Part shown: one piece after another, positions 8,277-16,606 of the stretch
Layout: the number at the start of each line of letters is the position of its first letter
Numbering within the stretch: the first letter of the stretch is position 1
Assembly: GCA_963719805.1 (NCBI GenBank)
Contig: CAVRDF010000003.1
Coordinates: forward strand, 434,001 to 498,000
DNA length: 64,000 nucleotides
Origin: JAMXLO01 sp963719805
Lineage (GTDB): Bacteria > Pseudomonadota > Alphaproteobacteria > Acetobacterales > Acetobacteraceae
Direction of reading: 5' to 3'
Made by a program: the position numbers and the translations under genes
The notes under the pieces: generated by a model
The model's database searches: none
Seen by the model: only the letters and a program-made list of their open reading frames with translations
What the model was told of the DNA's origin: nothing

Positions 8277-9445
8277 TACCAAGTCCCGTTGACGGTGACT
8301 TAGGGAAGGGATTCCCCGACACGGGGCTAATCTGATTAAGACTGGCGAACAGAGGAGGTTCGCCATGGGTCATCCGATCGCCTTGCGGCCGGATTACGAT
8401 GCGGCGCGGCTGCGTCGGATTGCGCGTGAGAGCGAGGATGCGGATCAGGTTCGGCGTCTCTTGGCTCTGGCGGTGATCTATGACGGAGGCAGCCGCACAG
8501 AGGCGGCCGAAGTCGGCGGCGTCACCCTGCAAGTGGTGCGCGATTGGGTGCTCAGGTTCAACGCGTATGGACCTGAAGGGCTGATCGACCGCAAGGCACC
8601 AGGACAGCCACCTCGCCTGAACGACGAACACCGTGCCGCGCTGGTGGCAATGGTCGAGAACGGTCCGATCCCGGCCGTGCATGAGGTAGTCCGCTGGCGG
8701 ATCATCGACCTGTGCCAGTGGCTCTGGGAGGAATACGAGATCACGGTGTCGAAGCAGACGCTGAGCCGTGAGCTACGTGCCTTGGGCTACCGCAAGCTGT
8801 CGGCGCGTCCGCGTCACCACGCCCAGGCGGCGGGTGCCGTCGAGGCTTTCAAAAAAACTGGCCGGCGACAGTGGCGACGATCGCGCGCCGGCGCAGCCTC
8901 GATCCAGGCGACATAGAGATCTGGTTCGGCGACGAAGCCAGGATCGGCCAGAAGAACAAGATCACCCGTCGTTGGGCCAAGCGTGGCAGTCGCCCATCAG
9001 CTCCGTCCGACCAGCGGACCGCGTCCACCTACATCTTTGGCGCCATCTGCCCAAAGGAGGGCAAGGCTGTCGGACTGATCCTGCCCTGGTGCAACACCGC
9101 GACGATGAACCTGCATCTCGCGGCGATCTCCGCCGATGTCGCCCCAGGACGACACGCGGTGCTGTTGCTCGACCAGGCCGGTTGGCACCTCTCGCACACG
9201 CTCGTGGTGCCGCCCAATATCACTATCGTGCCGCTGCCACCGAAGTGTCCCGAACTGAACCCGCAGGAGAACGTCTGGCAGTTCATGCGCGATAACTGGT
9301 TGTCCAACCGCGTGTTCGACAACCACAATGCTCTGCTCGATCACTGCTGCGATGCTTGGCGCAAGCTGGAAGCTCAGCCCTGGACTACCATGTCCATCGG
9401 ACTTCGCGATTGGGCGCATCGGTTCTGATCAGCGAGTTCTTGGTA
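8277..9445. mobile_element. IS630-family insertion sequence, 1169 bp
   Basis: The element runs between TACCAAG at 8277 and its inverted copy CTTGGTA ending at 9445; the inner ends match more loosely (tcccgttga against aactcgctga). It carries a two-frame IS630 transposase in the + direction. It lies within the dGTPase gene, whose N- and C-terminal parts flank it in the opposite orientation. The flanks are ...cattaa and taagag..., so a TA or TAA target copy is possible; IS630/Tc1 elements insert at TA. The transposase shows no damage other than the expected frameshift site, so this copy may still be active. Confidence 0.87.
8365..9428 (+). CDS. IS630-family transposase, two overlapping frames joined by -1 frameshift
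   Basis: The first frame (8365-8916) encodes the HTH part: RRLLALAVIYDGGSRTEAAE, then RDWVLRFNAYGPEGLIDRK, as in IS630 elements. The second frame (to 9428) encodes the DDE catalytic domain: Asp in WFGDEARIGQKNK, Asp in LLLDQAGWHLS, Glu in PELNPQENVWQFMR. The frames meet at ttcaaaaaaactgg (about 8849-8862), a run of seven A residues. A -1 slip there gives EAFKKNWPATVATIARRR, an uninterrupted family sequence. Programmed frameshifting at A-runs is known for this family, so I treat it as one functional gene, not as a pseudogene. Confidence 0.85.
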
Positions 9446-10795
9446 TAAGAGATAACCATGGTGATTTCCTTCTTCGGGGGAAAGAGCCTTAAAAATTGAT
9501 TTGACTATTTCCTTCCCCCTGAACTCTGCAACCTTTAGTCTGGAAGACATTATCATAGCTTGGTATGTATAGTTCTTTATAACTTCAACCATCTTAAATG
9601 TCTCAAGATCCAATTTTACTGAGGACAGCGCTGGCATATCCTCATTAGCCGTGAATTGGACGCCGTTTACGAATAGATTAACTAGCGATGAGGTAAATCT
9701 TGTTCTGTAGTATCCGTTGTTGGCAGTGATCTCCGACAGACCGGCCATATGCGCCGAAATCTTTGTTGCCGCGATGTTGAGAAGCGTATCGCCAGCAGTA
9801 ACCGAGTTCGAAAAGATCGGGCTCCACCTGGTAGAGAATGGGTAATACAGATGAGAATACCTTTATTATTGCAATAAACACATCTTGCTCTGAAAACTGG
9901 CGCTCGGACTCTGGAAGGTGACTGTAGGATTTGTCTAATCGCCTCTTTACTTCAAATGCGACGCGCTTTGCGAGGTCCGAGGAGGCAGATAACATCTTCA
10001 ACGGATTTGTGAAGCCCGCTTTGAAAGAGTCTTCGAGATCATAGGTTGAGTAGGCGATGTCGTCGGCAATATCCATGATGGAGCATTCGATAGTTCGGAA
10101 TCCGGCCGGCTCCGAGTTGTATCCGACCTGACGCATGACAGCGGCAACTAAGTCGCTCTCTGTATAGTAGTAACCCTTGATCGGCCCCTTTGGCCCAGAG
10201 GGTCTGTCTGCGCTTGTTCGCGGAATTTGCCGAGGATACTTTATTATGCTGGCGAGGGTTCGATACGTAAGATTGAGACCAGCTCGTATATCATCACCGG
10301 CAGCGTTTACTGGGTCTGCCATCCCGCTGGCGTCGTGGAGGGACCTCTTCTCTAGCTTTGCCACTATTCTGAGGCTTTGGGCGTTCCCTTCAAAGCCGCC
10401 CGCCTCAATCATGCATTCATCAAGTGCTTCTTCACCGTTATGACCAAAGGGAGGATGACCAAGATCGTGAGCCAGCGCGGCTGTCTCAACCAAGTCAGTT
10501 TCTATTTTAGGCTTTCGCCCGGCGAAGAAGCTCTCGGTTTTGTTCAAGCGGATCGCAATGGACTTAGCGATCTGAGCAACTTCGATAGAGTGTGTAAGGC
10601 GGTTGCGAAAAAAGTCGCTATCTCTACCAGGAAACAGTTGTGTCTTCCCTTGTAGCCGCCTGAATGCCGCAGAATGGATTAGGATGCGGAACTGAGGTGC
10701 CGAACTCCTTTGTAACCACCCGCTCCTTGTCGGGAACGCCGTAAAGCGTGCGCACCATCTGTGTGACAGGCTCGGCCTGGTCCTGTTTGCCAATC

Positions 10796-11023
10796 TTAGC
10801 CTAGCTTTTTTGCCGTCCGGGTTACCTTAGGCTTTTGTTTGCTAGGCGACGGATCAGCCCTGGCAGCGTCGCTCAGGGTCTTTAGGGCCGAAAGCAACCC
10901 TGATTGCTCACGACGCACGTGCTCACCGGCGCCCTGGACGGCCTTCCACATAATGCCGAGATTCTGATTGGCCACTACATCAACCCCCATCTCTCGACCA
11001 ACTCGCAGACGCCTGTTTGACAT
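10796..11023 (-). CDS. Small basic protein upstream of the dGTPase gene
   Basis: A 75-residue protein starting MSNRRLRVGREMGVDV behind a good GGAG ribosome-binding site 8 bases from the ATG. It has a helical middle (IMWKAVQGAGEHVRREQSG) and a Lys-rich C-terminus (SKQKPKVTRTAKK), with no Cys, membrane segment or known motif. It ends 37 bases before the dGTPase ATG and points the same way, so the two were probably co-transcribed. I do not recognise the family. It could be a partner or regulator of the dGTPase, but that rests on position only. Confidence 0.6.
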   Translation of the reverse strand: MSNRRLRVGREMGVDVVANQNLGIMWKAVQGAGEHVRREQSGLLSALKTLSDAARADPSPSKQKPKVTRTAKKLG

Positions 11024-11279
11024 GCGGAAGTCTCCGTTGCAACGCCTTTCCCGTCATCAGAAATCACGCTGGCCGTCCCTGTTTTAGATAGGTCGGCCCA
11101 CCGATTCGAGCGCCTCAAATTTTGTCATTGTGCTGTCACAGCTGTGGAGGAATCCCTCTCCGGACCTCCATCATCGTTCCGCTTTCAATATGCACGCTGT
11201 GCGCTTCTATGCGCTTGTGTGCAAAAATAGTTTTGAGTTAAGAAGACTAATTAATTGAAATCGTCCAATTTTATAGCAC

Positions 11280-11325
11280 ACTACGGATCTAGGGGTTGGG
11301 GGTTCGAATCCTCCCGGGCGCGCCA
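11280..11325. repeat. attR, duplicate of the tRNA-Arg 3' part
   Basis: A 46-base copy identical to 4201-4246, covering the anticodon loop, T-arm, acceptor 3' strand and CCA of tRNA-Arg. It has no 5' half and so is not a second tRNA gene. It marks the right end of the island; downstream sequence returns to the host's GC-rich character. The 256 bases before it (11024-11279) are AT-rich and hold no gene that I can recognise. Confidence 0.93.
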
Positions 11326-11382
11326 TAACTTCCTGAAATTTAAGGCAGCGCTGCAGTCGGCAGCGTTTGCATTGCACTGAAT

Positions 11383-11550
11383 TCAGGTCAAATCGCAGAC
11401 AGCACGCTGATCGGCCAACCCATCATACCGATCAGCCAATTCGAGAAGCGTCTCCTGGACGTCGGCGGTCCGGGCCGTCGCGGCCATCTGCCGAAACTGC
11501 TCCGCCTGCTGCCGCAGCTCGTCGGGTGTGCGGTCACATATTGGTTTCAA
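11383..11550 (-). CDS. Short conserved helical protein, start uncertain
   Basis: The C-terminal part of this frame reads TPDELRQQAEQFRQMAATAR followed by TADVQETLLELADRYDGLAD. This pattern of two amphipathic helices is common in small alphaproteobacterial proteins of unknown function. There is no ATG near the start of the conserved part; TTG 11550 is the best candidate, and sequence further upstream in the frame looks like a shadow of neighbouring coding. It may therefore be a remnant that lost its start. It is the first chromosomal gene to the right of the island. Confidence 0.45.
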   Translation of the reverse strand: MKPICDRTPDELRQQAEQFRQMAATARTADVQETLLELADRYDGLADQRAVCDLT

Positions 11551-11698
11551 GCTTAGCAAGTGAGGCCATCCTCGGGCGGTTCGATCAGCTAACGAATGAT
11601 CAATGATCGGAACAATCTTTTCCTTGATCTGGATCAAGGGGGCGCCGAGCAGCAGCGGAGGGCGGTGCGGTCGACGCAATGATGGGGATGCGCCGGGA

Positions 11699-12055
11699 TC
11701 AGATCGCCTCCCGCAGGGTTTGGCGCTCCGGCGACAGCCAGGCCCAGGGGCAGTTGCGACAGTCGCGCGTCTCGCCGCTGCAAAGCTCGACTTCAGAAAT
11801 CGGCGCAGCGCAGCCGGACAGCCCATGCGTCACCGCATATGGCCCGAATTCCTTGACGAGAACGGCCGCCGCCCGGGAGCGGATCGGCGGCGAGGCATTA
11901 CGCGCGAGCGCAATCAGCTCCGCGACCGCCGCGCGCCTCGCCTGGGGGGCATCGCTTCGGAAGCCTTGCGATGCGCAGAAGAACATTTTTGCTTCGCTGT
12001 CCAAGGCTGGACTCCTTCTGTGGCGCGCGCTCGGGAAACCGGCGCGGAGCCTCAT
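11699..12055 (-). CDS. Hypothetical protein, weak support
   Basis: An open frame of 118 residues or, from an internal Met at 11986, about 95. The middle (RRAAVAELIALARNASPPIR) is plausibly helical and the C-terminal part contains CSGETRDCRNCPWAW, with Cys pairs that could bind metal. No family is recognised. Open frames also exist on the other strand here (11603-12071), so the strand choice rests on the protein-like Cys-rich C-terminus only. Confidence 0.3.
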   Translation of the reverse strand: MRLRAGFPSARHRRSPALDSEAKMFFCASQGFRSDAPQARRAAVAELIALARNASPPIRSRAAAVLVKEFGPYAVTHGLSGCAAPISEVELCSGETRDCRNCPWAWLSPERQTLREAI

Positions 12056-12305
12056 GCCGCGATCTAGTTAGCTTCGCGGACTGCGTTCGGATACCGGAGA
12101 GATCGTTGGCCCCTTTCGCCAGAAGACCGGCCGAGTTCGGAGGGAAATAAGGCGGGGTTTTTCCGCCCAAGGAGCAGAGCGCCGCCCCAGGCATAGGCTT
12201 TCCCGCCAGCGAGCAGCCCGGCGACGGTCATCCCTGGGAAATTGGATGGCGCCTGTTTGAGGCACCGTTCTCGCGCACGGATACCCGTGACAGGTCGCCG
12301 GCCCG

Positions 12306-12803
12306 TCAGGGGTTTTTTCGCGGCAGCGGGTACTGGCTTGGTCCCTGCACACGGCAGCGGTCGGTATCGTAGCTTATGTACTGGCAGATATCCGGCGGCG
12401 TCGTCCCGGCTGCGGAGGCCGCGTTGCTGCTCGGACCCTGCGCCTGCGAGTTGCCGGAAAAGTCGCTCGATTGTCGCGGCGGGATATGGCGGCTTGCTGC
12501 GATTGATGGATGCAGCTGGGGCTGCAGCGCAGCGCGCTCATTGGTAGCCTGGAACGCCTTGAAGGTGCACACGGCGAGCAGCAGAAAGACGCCGATTGCG
12601 GCGATAGTCGTGCCCGAAAAGTGCAACAACCGGTTGTCCTGCTCAGCGCACCAGTTCAGGCAGAATTGCCGAGTGGGGAAGGGCTCCTCGAACACGACGT
12701 CGTAAAGCGTGTCTTCGGGCCGACCCGGGCGCCGCCGCAACTCGGCCTGCACCCACTCGCGGCCCCTCTCGCGCAGAGCCTTCCGCCAAGTCTCCTCAAC
12801 CAT
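12306..12803 (-). CDS. Membrane-anchored hypothetical protein
   Basis: From ATG 12803 (MVEETWRKALRERGREWVQ) the product has 165 residues. About 55 cytoplasmic residues include RRRPGRPEDTLYDVVFEEPFP and FCLNWCAEQDNRL. One transmembrane helix follows (TIAAIGVFLLLAVCTFKAF, about residues 64-82), then a Pro/Ser/Gln-rich tail outside with a Cys pair (ICQYISYDTDRC). The N-terminal part with a conserved Arg-rich RPGRPE segment is seen in hypothetical proteins of related bacteria. The role is unknown. The longer open frame upstream lacks a good start. Confidence 0.55.
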   Translation of the reverse strand: MVEETWRKALRERGREWVQAELRRRPGRPEDTLYDVVFEEPFPTRQFCLNWCAEQDNRLLHFSGTTIAAIGVFLLLAVCTFKAFQATNERAALQPQLHPSIAASRHIPPRQSSDFSGNSQAQGPSSNAASAAGTTPPDICQYISYDTDRCRVQGPSQYPLPRKNP

Positions 12804-12905
12804 GATGTCCACGCCGCACGAATACCATGCTGGCGGGCTGGCTCGCAAAGCAAAGGTCGAGACGCTGCGCGCATCTCGACCTTTAACGCCGCCGTCAGGC
12901 CTGGA

Positions 12906-13289
12906 TCAGTGGCCGCTCTGTGCGTTCTGCAGGCTCTGGTCGTTCAGCCGATCCACATCCGCGTTTTGCGAGGAGTCTGGGCCGTAACGATGGGCGCTGG
13001 CCGGTGCCACCGATCCATTCGGCGTAGGGATTCGCGCTTGCGGATTGGTCCACGGCGGCTTGCCGAGGTTGACCTGGCTGGGCTTGGTTGCCGCACCGGT
13101 CACTGCGCCGGCACCGCCGCCCACGAGTGCGCCCACCGCCATCCCGGGAGGACCGGCTAGGGCGCCAACTGCCGCCCCGGTGGCCGCGCCAGCAGCGGCG
13201 CCACCAGTCGTTCGCTCTTGCGGATTGGTTCCGCAGGCTGCCAGGAGCCCTAGCAGCCCAAGCGCCGTAACACTAACGGAATGTTTCAT
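12906..13289 (-). CDS. Glycine-zipper lipoprotein
   Basis: The 127-residue product starts at ATG 13289 with a lipoprotein signal MKHSVSVTALGLLGLLAAC (lipobox LAAC, Cys19). It then has a glycine-zipper region (GGAAAGAATGAAVGALAGPP and GALVGGGAGAVTGAA), the pattern of outer-membrane-associated small lipoproteins of the Gly-zipper/YMGG type. The last 50 residues are polar and Pro/Asn/Gln-rich. Such proteins are thought to sit in the inner or outer leaflet of the outer membrane; the specific role is unknown. It is divergent from the ABC binding-protein gene at 13413, with 123 bases between the starts. Confidence 0.72.
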   Translation of the reverse strand: MKHSVSVTALGLLGLLAACGTNPQERTTGGAAAGAATGAAVGALAGPPGMAVGALVGGGAGAVTGAATKPSQVNLGKPPWTNPQARIPTPNGSVAPASAHRYGPDSSQNADVDRLNDQSLQNAQSGH

Positions 13290-13412
13290 CGGTTTGTCCT
13301 TTATGACCGCCGGTGCGTCAGGAACGTGAAGAAGTCGCAGCGGTTCCGCTGCCCCCTTGGCGCGCGCACGCCTTGTTGACAGGATACGCAAGCAAACCGA
13401 GGGGAAACACCG

Positions 13413-14666
13413 ATGCCAGCCGATAAGTCAGGTACGAAGACCACACGCCGGGGTGTGCTGGCCTCGGCCGGCGCGGCTGCATCGCTGCCGCTGTTGGGCC
13501 GCCGGGCGCGTGCCGCCGATCCGATCCGAATAGGCTGGGTTGGGCCGTTGTCGCCGCCGGGCGGCTATGCCGAGGGCACCAACATGAAGAACGCCGCCGA
13601 AATCGCGGCGACTGAGATCAATGCGGCAGGCGGAATCCTCGGGCGCCAGGTCGAGATCATCTATGCCGATACGCGCGGCATGCCGGCGGAAGGCCGTACC
13701 GCCGCTGAGCGTCTGATCCAACAGGACAAGGTTGTCGCCGTATTCGGCGAGTTCCACAGCCCGGTCGCCCTGGCCGAGATGGAAGTGTACCACAAGTACG
13801 GCATCCCCTTCATGGCCTGCGACGTGTGGTCCGATCAGATCACCGCCAAGGGCTATCCCGAGGTATTCCGCAACGCGCCCGCGGTGTCGTTGATCGACGT
13901 CACCATCGGCCAGTGGCTCGCCGCGGCCGGCTTCAAGAACGTCGCGATCATCGCCGAGAAGAATGACGTGGGCCTTTCCGCGCGCACGCTGGTGCAGCAG
14001 GAACTGACCAAGGCCGGCATCAAGTTCACTGCCGTCGATGCGGACCCCAACCTGACGGACTTCACCGCACAGATCCTGCGGTTCAAGAGTGAGTCGCCGG
14101 CGTACGACTTCTTCCTCACAATCTATTCGGAAGCTGGCGCGTACCCGATGATCCGTCAGGCGCATGACCTAGGCTTCGCGCCGACGGCGAACTGCGGCAT
14201 CTACAACTCAGGGGGCGAGGCAGTTGATCCGACGTTCTGGGAGAATGTCGGTGCTGCCGGTCAATGGCTCGCGACGGAGAACGTCGGCCTGCCGAAGGCT
14301 GCATGGAACGACAAGACCAAGGCGTTCGTAGCGCGGTATCGTCAGAAGCACAACGCAGATCCCTCGGGTGCAGTGATGGAAAGCTATGACGGCGCTGGTC
14401 TGCTGTTCGACGCGATCAAGCGCACTGGCGGCACCGAGTCGGCAGGGATCATCAAGGCGCTGGAAACCACCAGCTATGTTGGCGCGCGCGGCAAGTATTC
14501 GTTCTCGACCAGCAAGGATCCCGCCTGGCACTATCACCAGTTCCTCGAGGCGCCGCTGACCATTCTGCAATACTCCGAGGTGAAGCAGGGCCAGGCGGAC
14601 GCGCCGATTGTCTGGCCGAAAGAGTTCGCCACCGTGCCGTACACGTACAAGAAGCCGGGCGGCTGA
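13413..14666 (+). CDS. Liv-type ABC transporter substrate-binding protein
   Basis: The 417-residue product has a Tat-type leader (TTRRGVLASAGAAASLPLLG, cleavage near ARA-AD). A type I periplasmic binding fold follows (IRIGWVGPLSPPGGY, AAEIAATEINAAGGILGRQ, VVAVFGEFHSPVALAEMEVY). It belongs to the Leu/Ile/Val and amide-binding family (peripla_BP_6). The substrate cannot be read from sequence; the family covers branched-chain amino acids, urea, amides and aromatic acids. It starts a five-gene importer operon. A stem-loop separates it from the permease genes, as is usual where the binding protein is made in excess. Confidence 0.9.
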   Translation: MPADKSGTKTTRRGVLASAGAAASLPLLGRRARAADPIRIGWVGPLSPPGGYAEGTNMKNAAEIAATEINAAGGILGRQVEIIYADTRGMPAEGRTAAERLIQQDKVVAVFGEFHSPVALAEMEVYHKYGIPFMACDVWSDQITAKGYPEVFRNAPAVSLIDVTIGQWLAAAGFKNVAIIAEKNDVGLSARTLVQQELTKAGIKFTAVDADPNLTDFTAQILRFKSESPAYDFFLTIYSEAGAYPMIRQAHDLGFAPTANCGIYNSGGEAVDPTFWENVGAAGQWLATENVGLPKAAWNDKTKAFVARYRQKHNADPSGAVMESYDGAGLLFDAIKRTGGTESAGIIKALETTSYVGARGKYSFSTSKDPAWHYHQFLEAPLTILQYSEVKQGQADAPIVWPKEFATVPYTYKKPGG

Positions 14667-14704
14667 AGCATCTGGTATTGACGTTGATGCCGGAGCACGC
14701 GTGC

Positions 14705-14723
14705 GAGAGGGTGCCGCCCTCTC
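14705..14723 (+). promoter_or_regulatory. Stem-loop between binding-protein and permease genes
   Basis: A perfect 7-bp stem with a 5-base loop: gagaggg (14705-14711), tgccg, ccctctc (14717-14723). It lies after the stop of the binding-protein gene and 22 bases before the GTG start of the first permease. No T-run follows, so it is more likely a 3' mRNA stabiliser or partial attenuator that lets the binding protein be made in excess than a full terminator. Confidence 0.55.
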
Positions 14724-14745
14724 CCGCAGCCGGGCGAGGTGTACG

Positions 14746-15648
14746 GTGAGCAGCTATCTGCTGATCCAGGCGCTCAACGGGTTGGTCATAGGTGTGATCT
14801 ACGCGGTGATTGCCGCCGGACTGACGGTGATTTTCTCAATCCTGAAAATCGTCAACTTCGCGCACGGCGAAGTCTACATGATGGGCGGCTACTTCGCTTA
14901 CTTTGCCATCGCGCTCGCCGGTATACCGCCACTGCCGGCCGTCCTGGTTGCGATGGCCGTTGCGTTCGTGCTGTCGGTGCTGGTCGAACGCACTTTACTG
15001 ACGCCGCTCTACAGCCCCACTACCGAGCGCAAGGGTGATTACGGCATCCTTGTCACCTTCGGCATCTCGATCTTCCTGCGTGCGCTCGCCCTGATCGTCT
15101 ACGGGCCATATCCGCTGCGTCCACCGTCGTTCTGGCCCGGTATCCTCACCATCGGGCCGCTTATCATGACCTGGGACCGGGTGTTTGCTGGCGGCGCTGG
15201 CATCGCCATGCTGGTCGCACTGGTGTGGTTCATGAACCGCACGCCGTGGGGCGAGGCGCTCAACGCGGTCAGCCAATCCCGTGAATCGGCCGCCATCGTC
15301 GGCATCAACGACCAGCGCTTCTACATGCTGGCGTTCGGACTGGGCGGCGCATTGGCCGGCGGGGCGGGTGCCCTGGTCGGACCGATCTATTCGCTGTCGC
15401 CGTCGATGGGCTTGCTGCCCGACACGCAGGCTTTCGCCATCGTCATCCTCGGTGGCATGGGTTCAGTCGCCGGATCGATCCTGGCTGGTCTGCTCATCGG
15501 TGTTTCGGAATCGATGTTCGTCGCACTGTTTCCCGATCCCAGCCGCAGTCTGACCTACGCACAGGCGTTCAGCCTGCTCATCCTGATGCTGGTATTGCTT
15601 ATCCGTCCCACCGGATTTTTCGGTCGCGCGCATGCAGCGATGGAGTAG
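14746..15648 (+). CDS. livH: Liv-type ABC transporter permease (LivH)
   Basis: The 300-residue inner-membrane permease starts at GTG 14746 behind GCGAGG (SSYLLIQALNGLVIGVIYAV). The longer open frame upstream has no membrane character. It has about eight hydrophobic helices and the LivH signatures VIFSILKIVNFAHGEVYMMG near the N-terminus and AIVILGGMGSVAGSILAG near the C-terminus. It pairs with LivM, whose gene overlaps its 3' end by 17 bases, to form the transport channel. Confidence 0.92.
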   Translation: MSSYLLIQALNGLVIGVIYAVIAAGLTVIFSILKIVNFAHGEVYMMGGYFAYFAIALAGIPPLPAVLVAMAVAFVLSVLVERTLLTPLYSPTTERKGDYGILVTFGISIFLRALALIVYGPYPLRPPSFWPGILTIGPLIMTWDRVFAGGAGIAMLVALVWFMNRTPWGEALNAVSQSRESAAIVGINDQRFYMLAFGLGGALAGGAGALVGPIYSLSPSMGLLPDTQAFAIVILGGMGSVAGSILAGLLIGVSESMFVALFPDPSRSLTYAQAFSLLILMLVLLIRPTGFFGRAHAAME

Positions 15649-16606
15649 TGCCGCCGGTGCCGTGGTGCTGGGGGTGGCGGCGCTGGCGTTTCCCTATCTG
15701 GTGAACGCTTACTGGCTGTCCGTCGGCGTGCTGGCGATGTTCTACGCCATTGTCGCGGCAAGCTGGGCGCTGCTCGCCGGTTACGCCGGTCAGTTCTCCT
15801 TTGGTCACATGGCCTTCGTGTCGCTCGGTGCCTATACATCGGGTCTGCTCGTGATGTCGCTCGGCATGCCGACGCCCGTCGCGATGGTTGCTGGTGTGGT
15901 GATCTGCGCCATCGTTGGTAGCGGCATTGGGTTTATCTGCCTGCGCATGCGAGGCCCCTACCTGGCGTTGTTCACCGTCGCGTTCTCCGAGGTGCTGCGT
16001 ATTGTCATCGTATCGGAGAACCAGATCACCGGCGGATCGGGCGGTCTGGAGGTCACGCCGCTGTTTCACGGTCGCACGGACACGCCGTTCTACTATCTGG
16101 GTCTCGCCCTGTTGGTCGCCTCCCTTGGTGTGATGCTGCTGCTGGTTACCTCGCGCTGGGGCCTGTTCTTCCGCGCGATCCGCGAGAATGAGGACGCCGC
16201 GGCGGCGGCTGGTGTGAAGGTGGTGCGGTTTCGCGTGCTCGCCTTCGCCATCAGTTCGAGCTTCGCCGGGCTCGCCGGTGGTTTCTATGGTCACTACATC
16301 GGTATCCTGACGCCCGACATCGGTTCGGTCGATCAAATGGGCCTCGTTGTCGCCATGGCCGTCATCGGCGGCGCGGAGAGTATCGTCGCCGCGACCATCG
16401 GCGCGCTCGGCCTGGAGTTCCTTATCGAAGCGCTGCGCAGCTATGGCCAATGGCGCCTGGTATTGTTCGGTGCGTTGTTGCTGCTGACCATGCGGTTCGC
16501 GCGCAACGGCTTGCTGGCGCTGGCGTGGCAGCAGGTGCGGGCGCTAGGCCGGCCGCGTGCCGCGCCTGACGTTTTCACCGAACAGTCGCGGAGCGCGCCG
16601 CGATGA
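15632..16606 (+). CDS. livM: Liv-type ABC transporter permease (LivM)
   Basis: The 324-residue second permease has multiple transmembrane helices. Family motifs are LLAGYAGQFSFGHMAFVSLG, the GLEVTPLF region and SSSFAGLAGGFYGHYIG. The EAA-like loop lies near RAIRENEDAAAAAGV, as in LivM. The C-terminus is a polar tail of about 25 residues. Overlaps with livH (17 bases) and livG (4 bases, ATGA) show tight translational coupling. This copy is intact, unlike the second LivM near 45.1-46.1 kb. Confidence 0.92.
   Translation: MQRWSSAAGAVVLGVAALAFPYLVNAYWLSVGVLAMFYAIVAASWALLAGYAGQFSFGHMAFVSLGAYTSGLLVMSLGMPTPVAMVAGVVICAIVGSGIGFICLRMRGPYLALFTVAFSEVLRIVIVSENQITGGSGGLEVTPLFHGRTDTPFYYLGLALLVASLGVMLLLVTSRWGLFFRAIRENEDAAAAAGVKVVRFRVLAFAISSSFAGLAGGFYGHYIGILTPDIGSVDQMGLVVAMAVIGGAESIVAATIGALGLEFLIEALRSYGQWRLVLFGALLLLTMRFARNGLLALAWQQVRALGRPRAAPDVFTEQSRSAPR

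Larger units (their letters stand above)
7980..10758 (-). pseudogene. dgt: dGTPase-type HD-domain triphosphohydrolase, frameshifted and cut by IS630
   Basis: Pieces of one dGTPase-like gene lie in order on the minus strand. ATG 10758 gives MVRTLYGVPDKERVVTKEFG. After a shift near 10705 the frame reads IHSAAFRRLQGKTQLFPG and the HD motifs LTHSIEVAQ and ALAHDLGHPPFGHNGE. After a second shift near 9860 it reads STRWSPIFSNSVTAGDT and AGLSEITANNGYYRTRF up to LSPEEGNHHGYLL at 9446. The IS630 element intervenes, and the C-terminus resumes at 8276 with LMPDDCKYLYSNL and ICDFIAGMTDRYAIQFFNRL, the family's closing helix. Joining ctctta to ttaatg restores the frame. Such enzymes hydrolyse dNTPs to nucleosides and triphosphate, and some protect against phage by draining dNTPs. 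This copy is dead as read. Confidence 0.85.
4247..11325. mobile_element. tRNA-Arg-integrated genomic island, about 7.1 kb
   Basis: The segment is bounded by a perfect 46-bp repeat of the tRNA-Arg 3' part and begins with a tyrosine integrase gene pointing back at the att site. Its base composition is visibly more AT-rich than the flanks, most clearly at 4247-4330 and 9450-11280. Cargo in order: integrase (frameshifted), divergent XRE regulator, decayed IS5-type element, HEPN-domain gene (frameshifted), small membrane protein, dGTPase-type gene (frameshifted and cut by an IS630 element), small 75-residue gene. No transfer or phage structural genes are seen. HEPN and dGTPase genes are common in phage-defence islands, so the cargo was probably defensive; that role is inference. 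Confidence 0.88.

Noticed and set aside
11280..11325. A possible second tRNA-Arg gene
   Set aside because: Only the 3' part from A31 onward is present; there is no acceptor 5' strand or D-arm, so it is the att copy.
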